In this document: positions 52,392 through 61,846 of the stretch, piece by piece | Layout of the letters: the number at the start of each line of letters is the position of its first letter | Numbering within the stretch: position 1 is the stretch's first letter | Origin: Aquiflexum gelatinilyticum | Lineage (GTDB): Bacteria > Bacteroidota > Bacteroidia > Cytophagales > Cyclobacteriaceae | Reading direction: 5' to 3' | Length of the DNA: 64,000 bases | Assembly: GCF_024741135.1 (NCBI RefSeq) | Contig: NZ_JANSUY010000004.1 | Location: forward strand, 186,001 to 250,000 | The notes under the pieces: model-generated | What the model saw: only the letters and a program-made list of their open reading frames with translations | Told to the model about the DNA's origin: nothing | Database searches by the model: none | Program-made: the position numbers and the translations under genes

Positions 52392-55352
52392 ATGTCAGAA
52401 GAAAAAACGATGCGACTGGGCCAGATAGCCAGAAAACTCAATGTAGGTATATCTACCATTGTGGAATCTATGGCTAAGAAGGGCTTCGATGTCGAAAATA
52501 ATCCCAACTCCAAAATCAGCCAGGAGCAATTTGATATGCTGGCCAAGGAGTTTAAATCCTCTGCGCAGGAAAAGGAAGAGGCCTCTCACCTTTCGATAGG
52601 TAAGAGACACCATGAAACTTTTACCATAGAAGCAGAATCTGAAGTAAAAGAGGAAAAGAAAGTTGAACCTGTTGCAGAAGTAAAGAAACCTGAGCCGGTA
52701 AAGCCTATCATTGAAACTCCAAAAACTGAAGAACCGCCACTTGAGAAAGTGGAAATAGAGGCTCCCAAATTACAGGGAATAACAGTTTTGGGAAAAATTG
52801 ACCTTGATGCCCAAAAGCAATCCCAAAAAAGGGAAGAGGTTAAACCTCAGCCTCAAGCACCTGTAATACCTCCTGCAACTCCTGTTGAAAAAGAAGAAAA
52901 GCCGGTCCAAGAAAAAGTGGAACCGAAACCTCAGGCTGTGAAGCCTCAGACTGAAGACATCACTAAAAAAGTCCAGGAATCTCCAGTTCCTGTAAAAGCA
53001 CCTCTTGAAGAAAAACCAAAAGTCGTAAACCCTATACCTAAACCAGTTGTAGAGAAGGTCGAAAAAATAGAAAAACCTATTGAGATAAATGAACCTAAGC
53101 CTGAGGAGAAAGTGATAGCAGCCAAAGCAGATGCTTTGAAGGGGCTTACTGTATTGGGTAAAATTGAACTTCCTGATGACAAATCAAAGAAAAAAGGGAA
53201 ACCTGTAGCTTCTTCTGACGAGAAAGGAAAGGATAAGAAAAAAAGAATACGAAAAAGAATTGATAAAAAAGGCGGTCCTGCACCAAAAGGTCCTGAGACA
53301 GATGCCAATAAGCCTAGACCTGCCGGTCAAGGTCAAGGAGGACAAGGACAAGGAGGACAACCTTCCGGTCCTGGCCAAAGGGATAGAAAACCAATGCAAC
53401 AGCGTCCACAAAGACCGGGGCAGCCTCAGCAAAATACTAATAGAATACAAAAAGCGGAACCTACTCAAAAGGAAATCCAAGATCAGATTAAACAAACCCT
53501 TGCAAGATTGCAGGGAGGTGGTAAATCAGGCGGCGGAAAATCAAAGAGGAGAGACAAGAAAGCGGAACGGTACAGGGAAGAACAGGAAGGAATCGAAGAT
53601 TCTAAAATTCTTCGTGTAACAGAATTTATTTCTGCCAATGATTTGGCTTCACTTATGGATGTGTCTGTAAATGAAGTAATTTCTGCATGCCTTTCTCTGG
53701 GTATGTTTGTTTCCATCAACCAAAGACTTGACGCCGAAGCCATCACCATCATTGCAGATGAGTTCGGCTTTGAGGTGGAATTCACCAAACCTGATGAAGA
53801 GTTTGAAGTAGAAGAAATCGCCGATACTGCAGAAGATCTTCAAGAAAGAGCTCCTATAGTGACCATAATGGGCCACGTCGATCATGGAAAAACATCCTTG
53901 CTTGATTTCATAAGGAGATCAAAAGTAACAGCCGATGAAGCAGGTGGAATTACCCAACACATCGGAGCATATGATGTGACTACTGCTGACGGACACAAAA
54001 TCGCTTTCTTGGATACTCCGGGTCACGAGGCCTTTACGGCAATGAGAGCAAGGGGTGCCAAAATCACAGACGTTGCCATCATCGTAATTGCGGCTGATGA
54101 CAGCATCATGCCTCAAACCAAGGAAGCTATCAACCATGCTCAGGTAGCAGGTGTCCCAATGATCTTTGCGATCAATAAAATTGATAAGCCAAATGCCAAT
54201 CCTAATAAAATCAAAGAGGAATTGGCCAATATGAATCTTTTGGTAGAAGAATGGGGTGGAAAATACCAGTCCCAAGACATTTCTGCGAAAACAGGATTAG
54301 GAGTAGATGACCTTCTTGAAAAAGTATTGTTGGAAGCTGAAATTCTTGAATTGAAAGCCAATTACAACAAAAAAGCAGTTGGTACTGTCATAGAAGCTTC
54401 TCTTGATAAGGGCCGTGGTTACGTGACTACAGTAATGGTTCAGGCAGGAACTTTGAATATCGGAGACATTATGCTTGCAGGCCCACACTATGGCCGTGTC
54501 AAAGCGATGACTGATCACAAAGGAAAGAAACTTACCAAAGCGGGTCCTTCAACACCGGTTCAGGTATTGGGATTGGCAGGTGCACCACAGGCCGGTGATA
54601 CTTTTAAAGTTTACGATTCTGAAAGAGAGGCCAGAGAAATCGCCAATTCAAGAGAACAGATTCTTCGGGAGCAAAGTATGCGTACGAAGAAGCACATTAC
54701 TTTGGACGAAATCGGAAGGCGACTCGCAATCGGAAGTTTCAAAGAACTCAACATCATCATCAAAGGTGATGTGGATGGGTCAGTTGAGGCACTTTCTGAT
54801 TCATTGTTGAAACTTTCCAAAGAAGAGGTATCTGTCAGTATCATCCACAAAGGTGTCGGTCAGATATCCGAATCAGATGTCCTTTTGGCGTCCGCTTCAG
54901 ATGCGATCATCCTAGGATTTAATGTGAGACCATCTACCAATGCCAAAAAACTTGCGGAGCAGGAAGAAATTGAAATCAGGCATTACTCCATTATCTATGA
55001 TGCCATCAACCAGATCAAAGATGCGATTGAAGGTATGCTTGAGCCTGAGTTTGAGGAAATCATTACAGGAAACGTACTTGTAAGAGAGGTATTCAAAATT
55101 TCTAAAATCGGAACTATCGCCGGGTCTTATATCACCGACGGTTTCATCACCAGAAAGAATAAAATCAGGATCATCCGTCAAGGAATCGTAATTCATGATG
55201 GAGAAATCGACCAATTGAAGCGATTCAAAGATGATGTCTCAGAGGTGAAAGCCGGCTACGAATGTGGTATTTCCATCAAAAATTTCAATGATATCGAAAT
55301 CGATGATACCATGGAAGGCTACATGATGCAGGAAATCAAAAAGAAGAAGTAA
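52392..55352 (+). CDS. infB: Translation initiation factor IF-2
   Basis: A 986-residue GTPase. The first 45 residues are the IF2 N-terminal helical unit ([25 protein letters not shown]). Residues about 60-410 are low-complexity Pro/Glu/Lys- then Gly/Gln-rich linker. The G domain begins near 485 with GHVDHGKTS (G1), DTPGHEAF (G3) and NKID (G4, about 592). Domains II, III and IV follow, ending with the fMet-tRNA-binding C-terminal barrel and MQEIKKKK. It recruits initiator tRNA and joins subunits. It is last in the operon, 65 bp after nusA. Confidence 0.97.
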   Translation: MSEEKTMRLGQIARKLNVGISTIVESMAKKGFDVENNPNSKISQEQFDMLAKEFKSSAQEKEEASHLSIGKRHHETFTIEAESEVKEEKKVEPVAEVKKPEPVKPIIETPKTEEPPLEKVEIEAPKLQGITVLGKIDLDAQKQSQKREEVKPQPQAPVIPPATPVEKEEKPVQEKVEPKPQAVKPQTEDITKKVQESPVPVKAPLEEKPKVVNPIPKPVVEKVEKIEKPIEINEPKPEEKVIAAKADALKGLTVLGKIELPDDKSKKKGKPVASSDEKGKDKKKRIRKRIDKKGGPAPKGPETDANKPRPAGQGQGGQGQGGQPSGPGQRDRKPMQQRPQRPGQPQQNTNRIQKAEPTQKEIQDQIKQTLARLQGGGKSGGGKSKRRDKKAERYREEQEGIEDSKILRVTEFISANDLASLMDVSVNEVISACLSLGMFVSINQRLDAEAITIIADEFGFEVEFTKPDEEFEVEEIADTAEDLQERAPIVTIMGHVDHGKTSLLDFIRRSKVTADEAGGITQHIGAYDVTTADGHKIAFLDTPGHEAFTAMRARGAKITDVAIIVIAADDSIMPQTKEAINHAQVAGVPMIFAINKIDKPNANPNKIKEELANMNLLVEEWGGKYQSQDISAKTGLGVDDLLEKVLLEAEILELKANYNKKAVGTVIEASLDKGRGYVTTVMVQAGTLNIGDIMLAGPHYGRVKAMTDHKGKKLTKAGPSTPVQVLGLAGAPQAGDTFKVYDSEREAREIANSREQILREQSMRTKKHITLDEIGRRLAIGSFKELNIIIKGDVDGSVEALSDSLLKLSKEEVSVSIIHKGVGQISESDVLLASASDAIILGFNVRPSTNAKKLAEQEEIEIRHYSIIYDAINQIKDAIEGMLEPEFEEIITGNVLVREVFKISKIGTIAGSYITDGFITRKNKIRIIRQGIVIHDGEIDQLKRFKDDVSEVKAGYECGISIKNFNDIEIDDTMEGYMMQEIKKKK

Positions 55353-55373
55353 AACATTTATAATGATTTAAAG

Positions 55374-55407
55374 AAAAAGGAACGGTGTAAACTGTTCCTT
55401 TTTTTAT
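55374..55407 (+). terminator. Terminator after infB
   Basis: A 10-bp stem AAAAAGGAAC / GTTCCTTTTT with a 10-nt loop, continuing into a T-rich run (TTTTTTTATTTTT). Confidence 0.9.
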
Positions 55408-55418
55408 TTTTGAGCCTT

Positions 55419-55622
55419 ATGTTGAATGCATTACACATATTAATCCAAATTCTGATTTGCCTCTCATTTATTTGCCTTTTTTTAGGTCTTTATCGGCCTG
55501 TTTTGGTCCTATGGTTTTTAGATAGATTCAACAGACTAAAAGTTTTAAAGATGTATGGAACAATTGCTATTATCTTAATATTGATTTTGATGGCATTTGA
55601 TTTTTTTTCCAACCTGCCTTAA
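55419..55622 (+). CDS. Small membrane protein, unknown function
   Basis: A 67-residue protein with two hydrophobic helices (about 3-30 and 43-62) joined by a short basic loop (DRFNRLKVLKMYG). Both ends are hydrophobic and it has no other motif. An in-frame TTG three codons upstream is a possible alternative start, but it lies in the T run of the infB terminator, so ATG 55419 is more likely. It resembles small Bacteroidota proteins that follow infB, but I cannot name a family. Confidence 0.6.
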   Translation: MLNALHILIQILICLSFICLFLGLYRPVLVLWFLDRFNRLKVLKMYGTIAIILILILMAFDFFSNLP

Positions 55623-55702
55623 AAGTAAGATTATAAAAACCTGACAAGGATCATTTTTTTTTGGAAAAAAAGTCTAAATTTAAATTCCTATAATCAATTC
55701 TA

Positions 55703-56251
55703 TTGAAAAAAGTCATTTCCATATTCCTTTTGTGCTGCTTCGCATTGTACCATTTTGGATATTATGTGGCTTATTTTTCTTTTCGCTTCCAAATCGAAAG
55801 CGATTGGATGGAGAAAATCTACAGTGACAATCAGGAGGGTTTGGAAGAAAAGTTAATGGAAATCCCCCTCTCTGTGCCCTACATGGCTGATGAAGAGGAT
55901 TTTAGGCCAACAAACACCTCATTTGAAAAAGATGGAAAAACTTTCAGAGCAATCAAACAAAGATACGTAAACGACACCCTTCAGATTGTTTATGTCCCTG
56001 ATACCGCCAAAAGAATATTGGACAATACCATCAAGCAGTGGGTAAGTTCTCTGGTTCAAGACGATCTCCCAGACGCAGGAAATAATTCTTTATTGGTAAA
56101 GCTTTTCATTAAAGATTATACTCCGGTATCGAATGATTTCGATTATTCTCCGGTTGCTTCAGAACTTGAACAAGATTTCATAGGTTTCATTTTTTCATCT
56201 TACGAAAACAATTATTTCCATCTTAATTCCCCTCCCCCTGAGTTAGCCTGA
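55703..56251 (+). CDS. Secreted or anchored protein of unknown function, TTG start
   Basis: A 182-residue protein. An N-terminal hydrophobic segment (about 4-26, ISIFLLCCFALYHFGYYVAYF) is followed by a soluble domain with acidic and aromatic residues and a proline-rich end (FHLNSPPPELA). The frame opens with TTG AAA AAA GTC, a typical signal-peptide opening apart from the start codon. I see no upstream ATG in frame before a stop. The family is unknown to me. It is on the same strand as the outer-membrane and haloperoxidase genes that follow, but 206 bp separate it from them. Confidence 0.65.
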   Translation: MKKVISIFLLCCFALYHFGYYVAYFSFRFQIESDWMEKIYSDNQEGLEEKLMEIPLSVPYMADEEDFRPTNTSFEKDGKTFRAIKQRYVNDTLQIVYVPDTAKRILDNTIKQWVSSLVQDDLPDAGNNSLLVKLFIKDYTPVSNDFDYSPVASELEQDFIGFIFSSYENNYFHLNSPPPELA

Positions 56252-56457
56252 TTTGAACCTTTTGGGCTTCACATTTTCTATTCTTCTTAAGACAAGCATT
56301 GACTCTATACCCAAGTTCTCATTTTTTGAGAATCTAGGCGGGTACAGTTTCATTTTGATGTGTCTGTTAATGATTTGAATTTTAAGAAAAAAGCTGCCCG
56401 AAACCCCTTTCTAAAGAATAGGGGTAAATAATCTATCATTCTAACCAACATCAAAAG

Positions 56458-57378
56458 ATGAAAATATTTATACGCTTAACTGCAATAGCGGCGACAACAA
56501 TATGTCTTAGCATGGCTTCTTACGCCCAAACCCCTTGGGATGAAGTCATGATGGGCAAGGGAGAAATCTGTACAGCATTGATATATGAACATTCCTCATG
56601 GGATCAATATTGGGAAGGCACATATCTCCGTGAAAACGCCAATATCGGCACTTTTACCCGTCAGACAATAATGCCAATGATAGCCATGGGCATCTCGAAA
56701 AAAATCAACATTATAGCAAGTTTACCCTATATCAATACTAAAGCTTCGGGTGGAACCCAGGCAGGACAGTCAGGAATCCAGGACCTAAGCATCGCTGCAA
56801 AAGTGGATTGGCTTCAAAAACAAGTGGGAAAGGGTAAACTTCTTTTTCTCACCAATGCACACTTTAGCACCCCCTCCAGTAATTACCTTTCAGATTACAT
56901 GCCATTTAGCCTTGGCGCAGGAGCTCCCGAAATCGGTTTAAGAGGTATAGGAGGCTATAAAATGGATAATGGAATTGTATTCAGGGCTGCTGCTGCTTAC
57001 TTATGGCGTGGACAGACTGAAGTGGAAAGGGATTACTACTATGAAAATGGCAGTGTGTATTCAACTTTTATGAATGTCCCAAATGCACTGAATTTACATG
57101 CAGCGGTTGGGTATTGGGCTTTTGATAACAGGCTTAGAATGGAAGCGACATTCATGAGTCTCAACTGCCTCACAGGAGATGACATCCGTTCGTACAACAG
57201 GCCTCAGCCAACCAACAAAATGGAAGTAAGCCAAGTTGGAGCTTGGGTCCAATATTTCATCAAATCTGATCGGGGTTTGGGTGCTCTAGCTTATTTCAAT
57301 CAAACAGTCAGTGGCAGAAACATGGGTAAAGCCACCACATTTGGTATCGGACTCACTTATCAGTTCAAAGCATTTTAA
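56458..57378 (+). CDS. Outer-membrane channel-like protein (phenol meta-pathway transporter family)
   Basis: A 306-residue protein with a signal peptide ending MASYAQ and an otherwise beta-rich sequence of alternating hydrophobic strands with aromatic ends, closing with FGIGLTYQFKAF, a typical outer-membrane C-terminus. MGISKKINIIASLPYI and GIQDLSIAAKVDWL resemble the family first described from aromatic-compound meta-cleavage clusters (PF13557). Members are thought to be outer-membrane channels, but transport has rarely been shown. It is 13 bp before the haloperoxidase gene, so the two are co-transcribed and probably work in the same compartment. Confidence 0.75.
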   Translation: MKIFIRLTAIAATTICLSMASYAQTPWDEVMMGKGEICTALIYEHSSWDQYWEGTYLRENANIGTFTRQTIMPMIAMGISKKINIIASLPYINTKASGGTQAGQSGIQDLSIAAKVDWLQKQVGKGKLLFLTNAHFSTPSSNYLSDYMPFSLGAGAPEIGLRGIGGYKMDNGIVFRAAAAYLWRGQTEVERDYYYENGSVYSTFMNVPNALNLHAAVGYWAFDNRLRMEATFMSLNCLTGDDIRSYNRPQPTNKMEVSQVGAWVQYFIKSDRGLGALAYFNQTVSGRNMGKATTFGIGLTYQFKAF

Positions 57379-57391
57379 TCTCAATGAATCA

Positions 57392-58933
57392 ATGAAAAAT
57401 CTAAATATATCTTATCTATATCTGACGTTAATTTTGTTAACAACAGGTTCCTGCATAGAGGAAACTCCAAATTACTTCGAATTTGAAGGATATCAATTTG
57501 AAAATCTCGATGCACAAGGAGGATCTTGGAAAACAATTTTGGTAACCGATCCATCCCTAATCGATATTCCACAACCAGAATCGACTAACTCATCACTATA
57601 CCAAGCTGAATTGTCAGCATTGAAACAACAGATGTCAGGATTGTCACCTACACAAACCCAAGCTGTCAAATATTGGACAAACAATCCTGTCTTGAGATGG
57701 AATGAAATTGCTTTAGAGTTGGCAGCTAAGTATAATTTGATCCCGGGTCCAAATGCTGATGGCACCTATACACTTCCAAATCCAGCCAATCCTGTTGGTC
57801 CACCTGCATTTCCATTTGCTCATCCACCTTACACCAGCAGAATGTTGGCGTATTTAAGCGTAGCACAATTTGATGCCTTGGTAGTTACATGGCATTACAA
57901 ATTCCAATTTAACAGACCCGCCCCTTACTTGACCGACAATACGATAAAGCCGGCATATGCGTCAAGCCAACTGCCTTCCTATCCATCAGATGGAGCCACG
58001 GTAGCTACTGTCTCAAAAGAAATACTGAAGTTAATGTTTCCCCTTGAAGCCAATTATCTTGAGGATAAATACCAAGAGCATATCGAAAGTCTTGTCCATG
58101 CTGGTATCAATGTCCAAAGCGATATAGATGCAGGTAATATCATCGGATCGGAAGTCATCAAATTAGCAAAACAGCGTGCCTCTTCGGACGGCATGGCAAA
58201 AGCCCAAACTCCAAAGAATGTATCAGATTCCATAGCCAATGCAGCTTTCGAGAGATTTGGATGGAAATGGGAAAATATGGAAACTCCAAAAAGGCCTGTT
58301 GGATTGACACCACTTTTTGGTCAAGTCAAAATGTGGAATGTGCCTTCGGTAGAAGAAGTAAGGCCAGGACCGCCACCTGCTCCGGGATCAAAGGAATTTG
58401 AAACCAACGCCGCAGAAATAAAAAAATTTGCAGCCCATATGACCATCAGTCAGCGTAGGATTGCCAATTGGTGGGAAGATGGAATAGGTTCTTATACACC
58501 TCCTGGACATTGGAACAAGTTTGCTAAAGAAGCAATTGTGAAGGCCAAACTCAATCCACTTCGGTCTGCAAGGGTATTTGCTTATATGAATACCGCCATC
58601 ATGGACGCGGGAGTGGCTTGTTGGGATGCAAAATACTACTACCATTATCCAAGACCGATTGAAACAATTTCAGGATTCAAAACAATCCTTGGTACTCCAA
58701 ACTTCCCTGCATATACTTCAGGCCATAGTACATTCTCTGCTGCAGGAGCTGAAGTACTCGCCCATTTCTTCCCTGCCGATGCAGCACAATTCCGGGCATG
58801 GGCAGAAGAAGCTGCAGTCTCCAGACTTTATGGAGGAATCCATTACAGGTTCGACGCTGAGGTGGGAATCACCCAAGGTAAAAACGTAGGTGCATATGCG
58901 GTCAATCGGGCAAAAAATGATGGCGCTCAGTAA
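57392..58933 (+). CDS. Vanadium-dependent haloperoxidase/PAP2 family lipoprotein
   Basis: A 513-residue lipoprotein (signal ends LLTTGSC, C21). The C-terminal catalytic set is complete: K414 and R421 in KYYYHYPRP, S443-G444-H445 in YTSGHSTF, and R478 with H484 in SRLYGGIHYRFD. These bind vanadate or phosphate, so the enzyme is either a haloperoxidase or an acid phosphatase. The N-terminal half repeats the layout in decayed form (FQFNRPAPY, PSYPSDGA, HAGINVQSDIDAG), having lost the Gly-His and the downstream Arg and His. The start at 57392 was chosen for the lipoprotein signal; a frame to 57311 overlaps the channel gene. Confidence 0.88.
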   Translation: MKNLNISYLYLTLILLTTGSCIEETPNYFEFEGYQFENLDAQGGSWKTILVTDPSLIDIPQPESTNSSLYQAELSALKQQMSGLSPTQTQAVKYWTNNPVLRWNEIALELAAKYNLIPGPNADGTYTLPNPANPVGPPAFPFAHPPYTSRMLAYLSVAQFDALVVTWHYKFQFNRPAPYLTDNTIKPAYASSQLPSYPSDGATVATVSKEILKLMFPLEANYLEDKYQEHIESLVHAGINVQSDIDAGNIIGSEVIKLAKQRASSDGMAKAQTPKNVSDSIANAAFERFGWKWENMETPKRPVGLTPLFGQVKMWNVPSVEEVRPGPPPAPGSKEFETNAAEIKKFAAHMTISQRRIANWWEDGIGSYTPPGHWNKFAKEAIVKAKLNPLRSARVFAYMNTAIMDAGVACWDAKYYYHYPRPIETISGFKTILGTPNFPAYTSGHSTFSAAGAEVLAHFFPADAAQFRAWAEEAAVSRLYGGIHYRFDAEVGITQGKNVGAYAVNRAKNDGAQ

Positions 58934-58963
58934 ATAATTAAAAAGGGTTTGATTACTTTACAA

Positions 58964-59006
58964 CCCCGGTCATTTGCTATCCAAGTAGACCGGGGCTGTT
59001 TTTTTT
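58964..59006 (+). terminator. Terminator after the haloperoxidase gene
   Basis: An 8-bp perfect stem CCCCGGTC / GACCGGGG with a 16-nt loop, then CTGTTTTTTTT. Its T run reaches the stop codon of the convergent cstA-like gene. Confidence 0.87.
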
Positions 59007-60639
59007 ATCCAACTTTGACAGGCTGATCTATTTCCTTTCTAAGGCTCTTAGATGCCAATACAATCAAAGCAATCGAAAGGACAAAAAGTAAGGCAGCAAT
59101 TATTGACAGCACATATACTTCCTGCTTGAAATTATTCCAAGCAAATAGTCCCAAAGAGGTCAACGTAACAGTGAACATAAAAAACATAGGAATCGTCACG
59201 AAAGTAGCATTGACCTTTTGTCTGATCAGCCAAACAGCAATTGTTAATAATGCCAAAGCAGCTAACAATTGATTTGCGGAACCAAAAATCGGCCAAAGTG
59301 TAGTAAAACTCCCTGAAGCCAAAAGTAGCACCGATAATATGACGACCACTGAGGTCGAAACGTATCTATTTTGGGAAATTTTTGTCCCTACGGGATGTTT
59401 TACATCTTCAAAATATTCCTGCAAAGTAAATCTAGCCAATCTCGTGCAGGTATCTAAAGTCGTTAAGGCAAAAGCAGAAACAGTGAGGGCGACAAAACCT
59501 ATTGCAAATTGTTCTGAAATTCCCATCGTAGAAATCATTCCTCCCAATCCTGTTGAAAACAAGCTTACAGGCCCTTCACTCCCAAGTCTGCTCAGGTATT
59601 CTCCCCTACTCAAAACTACCACTGCGCCAACCGAGATAATTGCTAAAAAAGATTCAATCAACATCCCGCCATAGCCGACTATTTTGGCATCACTCTCTTT
59701 GTCAAGTTGCTTGGAGGTAGTACCTGAAGCGACCAAAGAATGGAAACCTGAAATCGCACCACAGGCAATGGTCACAAACAAAACCGGAAACAAATACCCC
59801 AAATTATCTGCTGAAATATGGATTTGGTTGTCCATTTTGATTTCAGGATTGGAGATAAATACTCCGATAACAGCAGAAATCATCAACCCGTATAGTAAAA
59901 AACTATTCAAATAATCCCTTGGTTGAAGCAAAAAAGTCACAGGAGTTACTGAAGCAAAAAAAGCATATCCAAGCAACAAATAAACCCAAAGCTGGTAATC
60001 AAGAGCAAATGGAAGCTGCATTCCCAAATACACAAAATAATACATTAACACGACACCAATGGTGGTATTGATGATAAATGCAGTTTTGCTTCCTCCAAAG
60101 AATTTGTTGACATAACCAAAAACAATGGCAAGCACCATGAATAAAATGGAGGCAGAAGCCACACCGGGATTACTGACAAAGGTCTTGGCAATAATATCCG
60201 AAAAAACACCAATAACCAGAATCAGTGTAGAAAAACTGAAAATTATGAAAAGCTGTTTACCGCTTTTCCCAATATTGTTTTGAATTATCACTCCGATTGA
60301 TTTTCCTTGGTTTTTCAAGGATGCAGCCATACTTCCCAAATCGTGTACAGCACCGAAGAAAATCCCTCCAACCAAAATCCAAATCACAGCCGGAATCCAA
60401 CCAAATGTCACTGCTATAATTGGACCTACGATAGGTCCCGCCCCGGCAATAGACGCAAAATGATGCCCTAAAACCACAACGGGTTTACTTGGGACATAAT
60501 CAATACCGTCATTGTAAAGGTGAGATGGAGCTTTTCTTTTGTCATCTAGGCCAAACCTTTTATAAGCAAATTTCCCGTAAGTAAAATAAGCTACCACAAG
60601 GATAACTCCCGATATGATTAATAAAACTGGTAAGGTCAT
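59005..60639 (-). CDS. cstA: CstA-family carbon starvation / pyruvate transporter
   Basis: A 544-residue polytopic membrane protein, started at MTLPVLLIISG (60639); the longer frame to 60750 has no membrane or signal character. It shows the CstA hallmarks GHHFASIAGAGPIVGPI, VTFGWIPAVIWILVGGIFFGAVHDLGS (in pieces) and SGFHSLVASGTTSKQLD. E. coli CstA (701 residues) imports peptides or pyruvate at carbon starvation; this is the shorter form seen in many non-enterics. Substrate is inferred. It converges on the haloperoxidase gene. Confidence 0.9.
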   Translation of the reverse strand: MTLPVLLIISGVILVVAYFTYGKFAYKRFGLDDKRKAPSHLYNDGIDYVPSKPVVVLGHHFASIAGAGPIVGPIIAVTFGWIPAVIWILVGGIFFGAVHDLGSMAASLKNQGKSIGVIIQNNIGKSGKQLFIIFSFSTLILVIGVFSDIIAKTFVSNPGVASASILFMVLAIVFGYVNKFFGGSKTAFIINTTIGVVLMYYFVYLGMQLPFALDYQLWVYLLLGYAFFASVTPVTFLLQPRDYLNSFLLYGLMISAVIGVFISNPEIKMDNQIHISADNLGYLFPVLFVTIACGAISGFHSLVASGTTSKQLDKESDAKIVGYGGMLIESFLAIISVGAVVVLSRGEYLSRLGSEGPVSLFSTGLGGMISTMGISEQFAIGFVALTVSAFALTTLDTCTRLARFTLQEYFEDVKHPVGTKISQNRYVSTSVVVILSVLLLASGSFTTLWPIFGSANQLLAALALLTIAVWLIRQKVNATFVTIPMFFMFTVTLTSLGLFAWNNFKQEVYVLSIIAALLFVLSIALIVLASKSLRKEIDQPVKVG

Positions 60640-60817
60640 TTTTAATTGGGTTAATAAACCTTGAATTTCCTTCAATTCAATCAAATAACAAATATTATTC
60701 TCAGGTTTTAAGCCCGGGAGTATAATAAGTACTGAATTTCCCTCTTTCAACCACTTGCATAGACCAGTTTGAAAAAATGAAGTTCCTTACCAAATTTTAT
60801 TTAATGGATAATAGCTA

Positions 60818-60825
60818 TAAATTTG
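60818..60825 (+). promoter_or_regulatory. -7 promoter element for accD
   Basis: TAAATTTG is a perfect TAnnTTTG match 41 nt before the accD ATG. A TTTT at 60795-60798 sits 19 nt upstream as a poor -33 element. Confidence 0.45.
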
Positions 60826-60866
60826 TACTCCCCGAAACGCAGCTTTTGGTCTAAATAAAATATAAT

Positions 60867-61709
60867 ATGGCTTGGTTCAAAAGGACAGACAAAGGAATAA
60901 AAACCTCAACAGAGGAAAAAAAAGACACTCCGGATGGTTTGTGGTTTAAAACACCCCAAGGAAATATCATCCATACAAGAGAGCTCAAAAATAATTCATA
61001 TGTGTGTCCTGATGATGACTTCCATGTCAAAATCGGTTCAAAAGAATACTTTGAAATTCTTTTTGATGGAAACAAATTTAAAGAACTTGATGCAGATATG
61101 AAATCAGGTGATCCACTGAATTTTGTGGATACCAAACCTTATAAAGGCAGAATTACTGCGACTATACAAAAAACAGAGTTGAATGACGCGGTCAGGACGG
61201 CAGTCGGAAAGATGAATGACTTGGATCTTGTCATAGCCTGTATGGATTTCAATTTTATCGGGGGGTCAATGGGTTCTGTTGTGGGTGAAAAAATCGCTAG
61301 AGCTATCGACCATTCCTTAAAAAATAAAATTCCATTTTTGATGATTTCTAAGTCAGGCGGTGCTAGGATGATGGAAGCTGGATTCAGCCTGATGCAGATG
61401 GCAAAGACCTCGGCGAAGCTGGCATTATTGGAAAAAGCTGCTATCCCCTACATTTCTCTTTTGACCGACCCTACCACAGGTGGGGTGACTGCTTCCTATG
61501 CCATGTTGGGAGATTTTAATATTGCTGAGCCGGAGGCATTAATTGGATTTGCAGGACCAAGGGTTATCCGTGAGACGATCGGCAAAGATTTGCCAAAAGG
61601 ATTTCAAAGCTCTGAATTTGTGTTGGAACACGGGTTCTTGGATTTTATCATCGATAGGAGGCAGTTGAAAAACAGATTGACTACACTTCTAAACCTTCTG
61701 AGGAATTAG
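60867..61709 (+). CDS. accD: Acetyl-CoA carboxylase carboxyltransferase subunit beta, without zinc ribbon
   Basis: A 280-residue crotonase-fold carboxyltransferase, with family pieces [42 protein letters not shown] and [19 protein letters not shown]. With AccA it moves the carboxyl group from biotin to acetyl-CoA in fatty-acid synthesis. The N-terminal Cys4 zinc ribbon of E. coli AccD is degraded: the segment that should read KCPxC is KTPQG (28-32) and CPxC is CPDD (47-50), leaving one cysteine. The same loss occurs in other Bacteroidota AccD proteins as I recall them, so it is a lineage trait and not a sequencing error. Confidence 0.94.
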   Translation: MAWFKRTDKGIKTSTEEKKDTPDGLWFKTPQGNIIHTRELKNNSYVCPDDDFHVKIGSKEYFEILFDGNKFKELDADMKSGDPLNFVDTKPYKGRITATIQKTELNDAVRTAVGKMNDLDLVIACMDFNFIGGSMGSVVGEKIARAIDHSLKNKIPFLMISKSGGARMMEAGFSLMQMAKTSAKLALLEKAAIPYISLLTDPTTGGVTASYAMLGDFNIAEPEALIGFAGPRVIRETIGKDLPKGFQSSEFVLEHGFLDFIIDRRQLKNRLTTLLNLLRN

Positions 61710-61761
61710 GAAGTTATCCATTCAAATCGGAAAAAAGGATTACCTCAAAAATCAGGGTCTT

Positions 61762-61795
61762 TTTGGTCGATTATATTGATTAATAAATATATTTG
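61762..61795 (+). promoter_or_regulatory. Promoter of nqrF
   Basis: TTTG at 61762-61765 and a perfect TATATTTG at 61788-61795 with a 22-nt spacer. The leader to the ATG at 61847 is about 45 nt. Confidence 0.45.
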
Positions 61796-61846
61796 TGTTC
61801 CCGATTCGGGCTTAATACTGAAATTAAAAAGTAAAATAATCATTAA

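Noticed and set aside
56291-56335. Small inverted repeat TTCTCA / TGAGAA before the channel gene
   Set aside because: The stem is short, A+T-rich and has no following T run, so it is not supported as a terminator.
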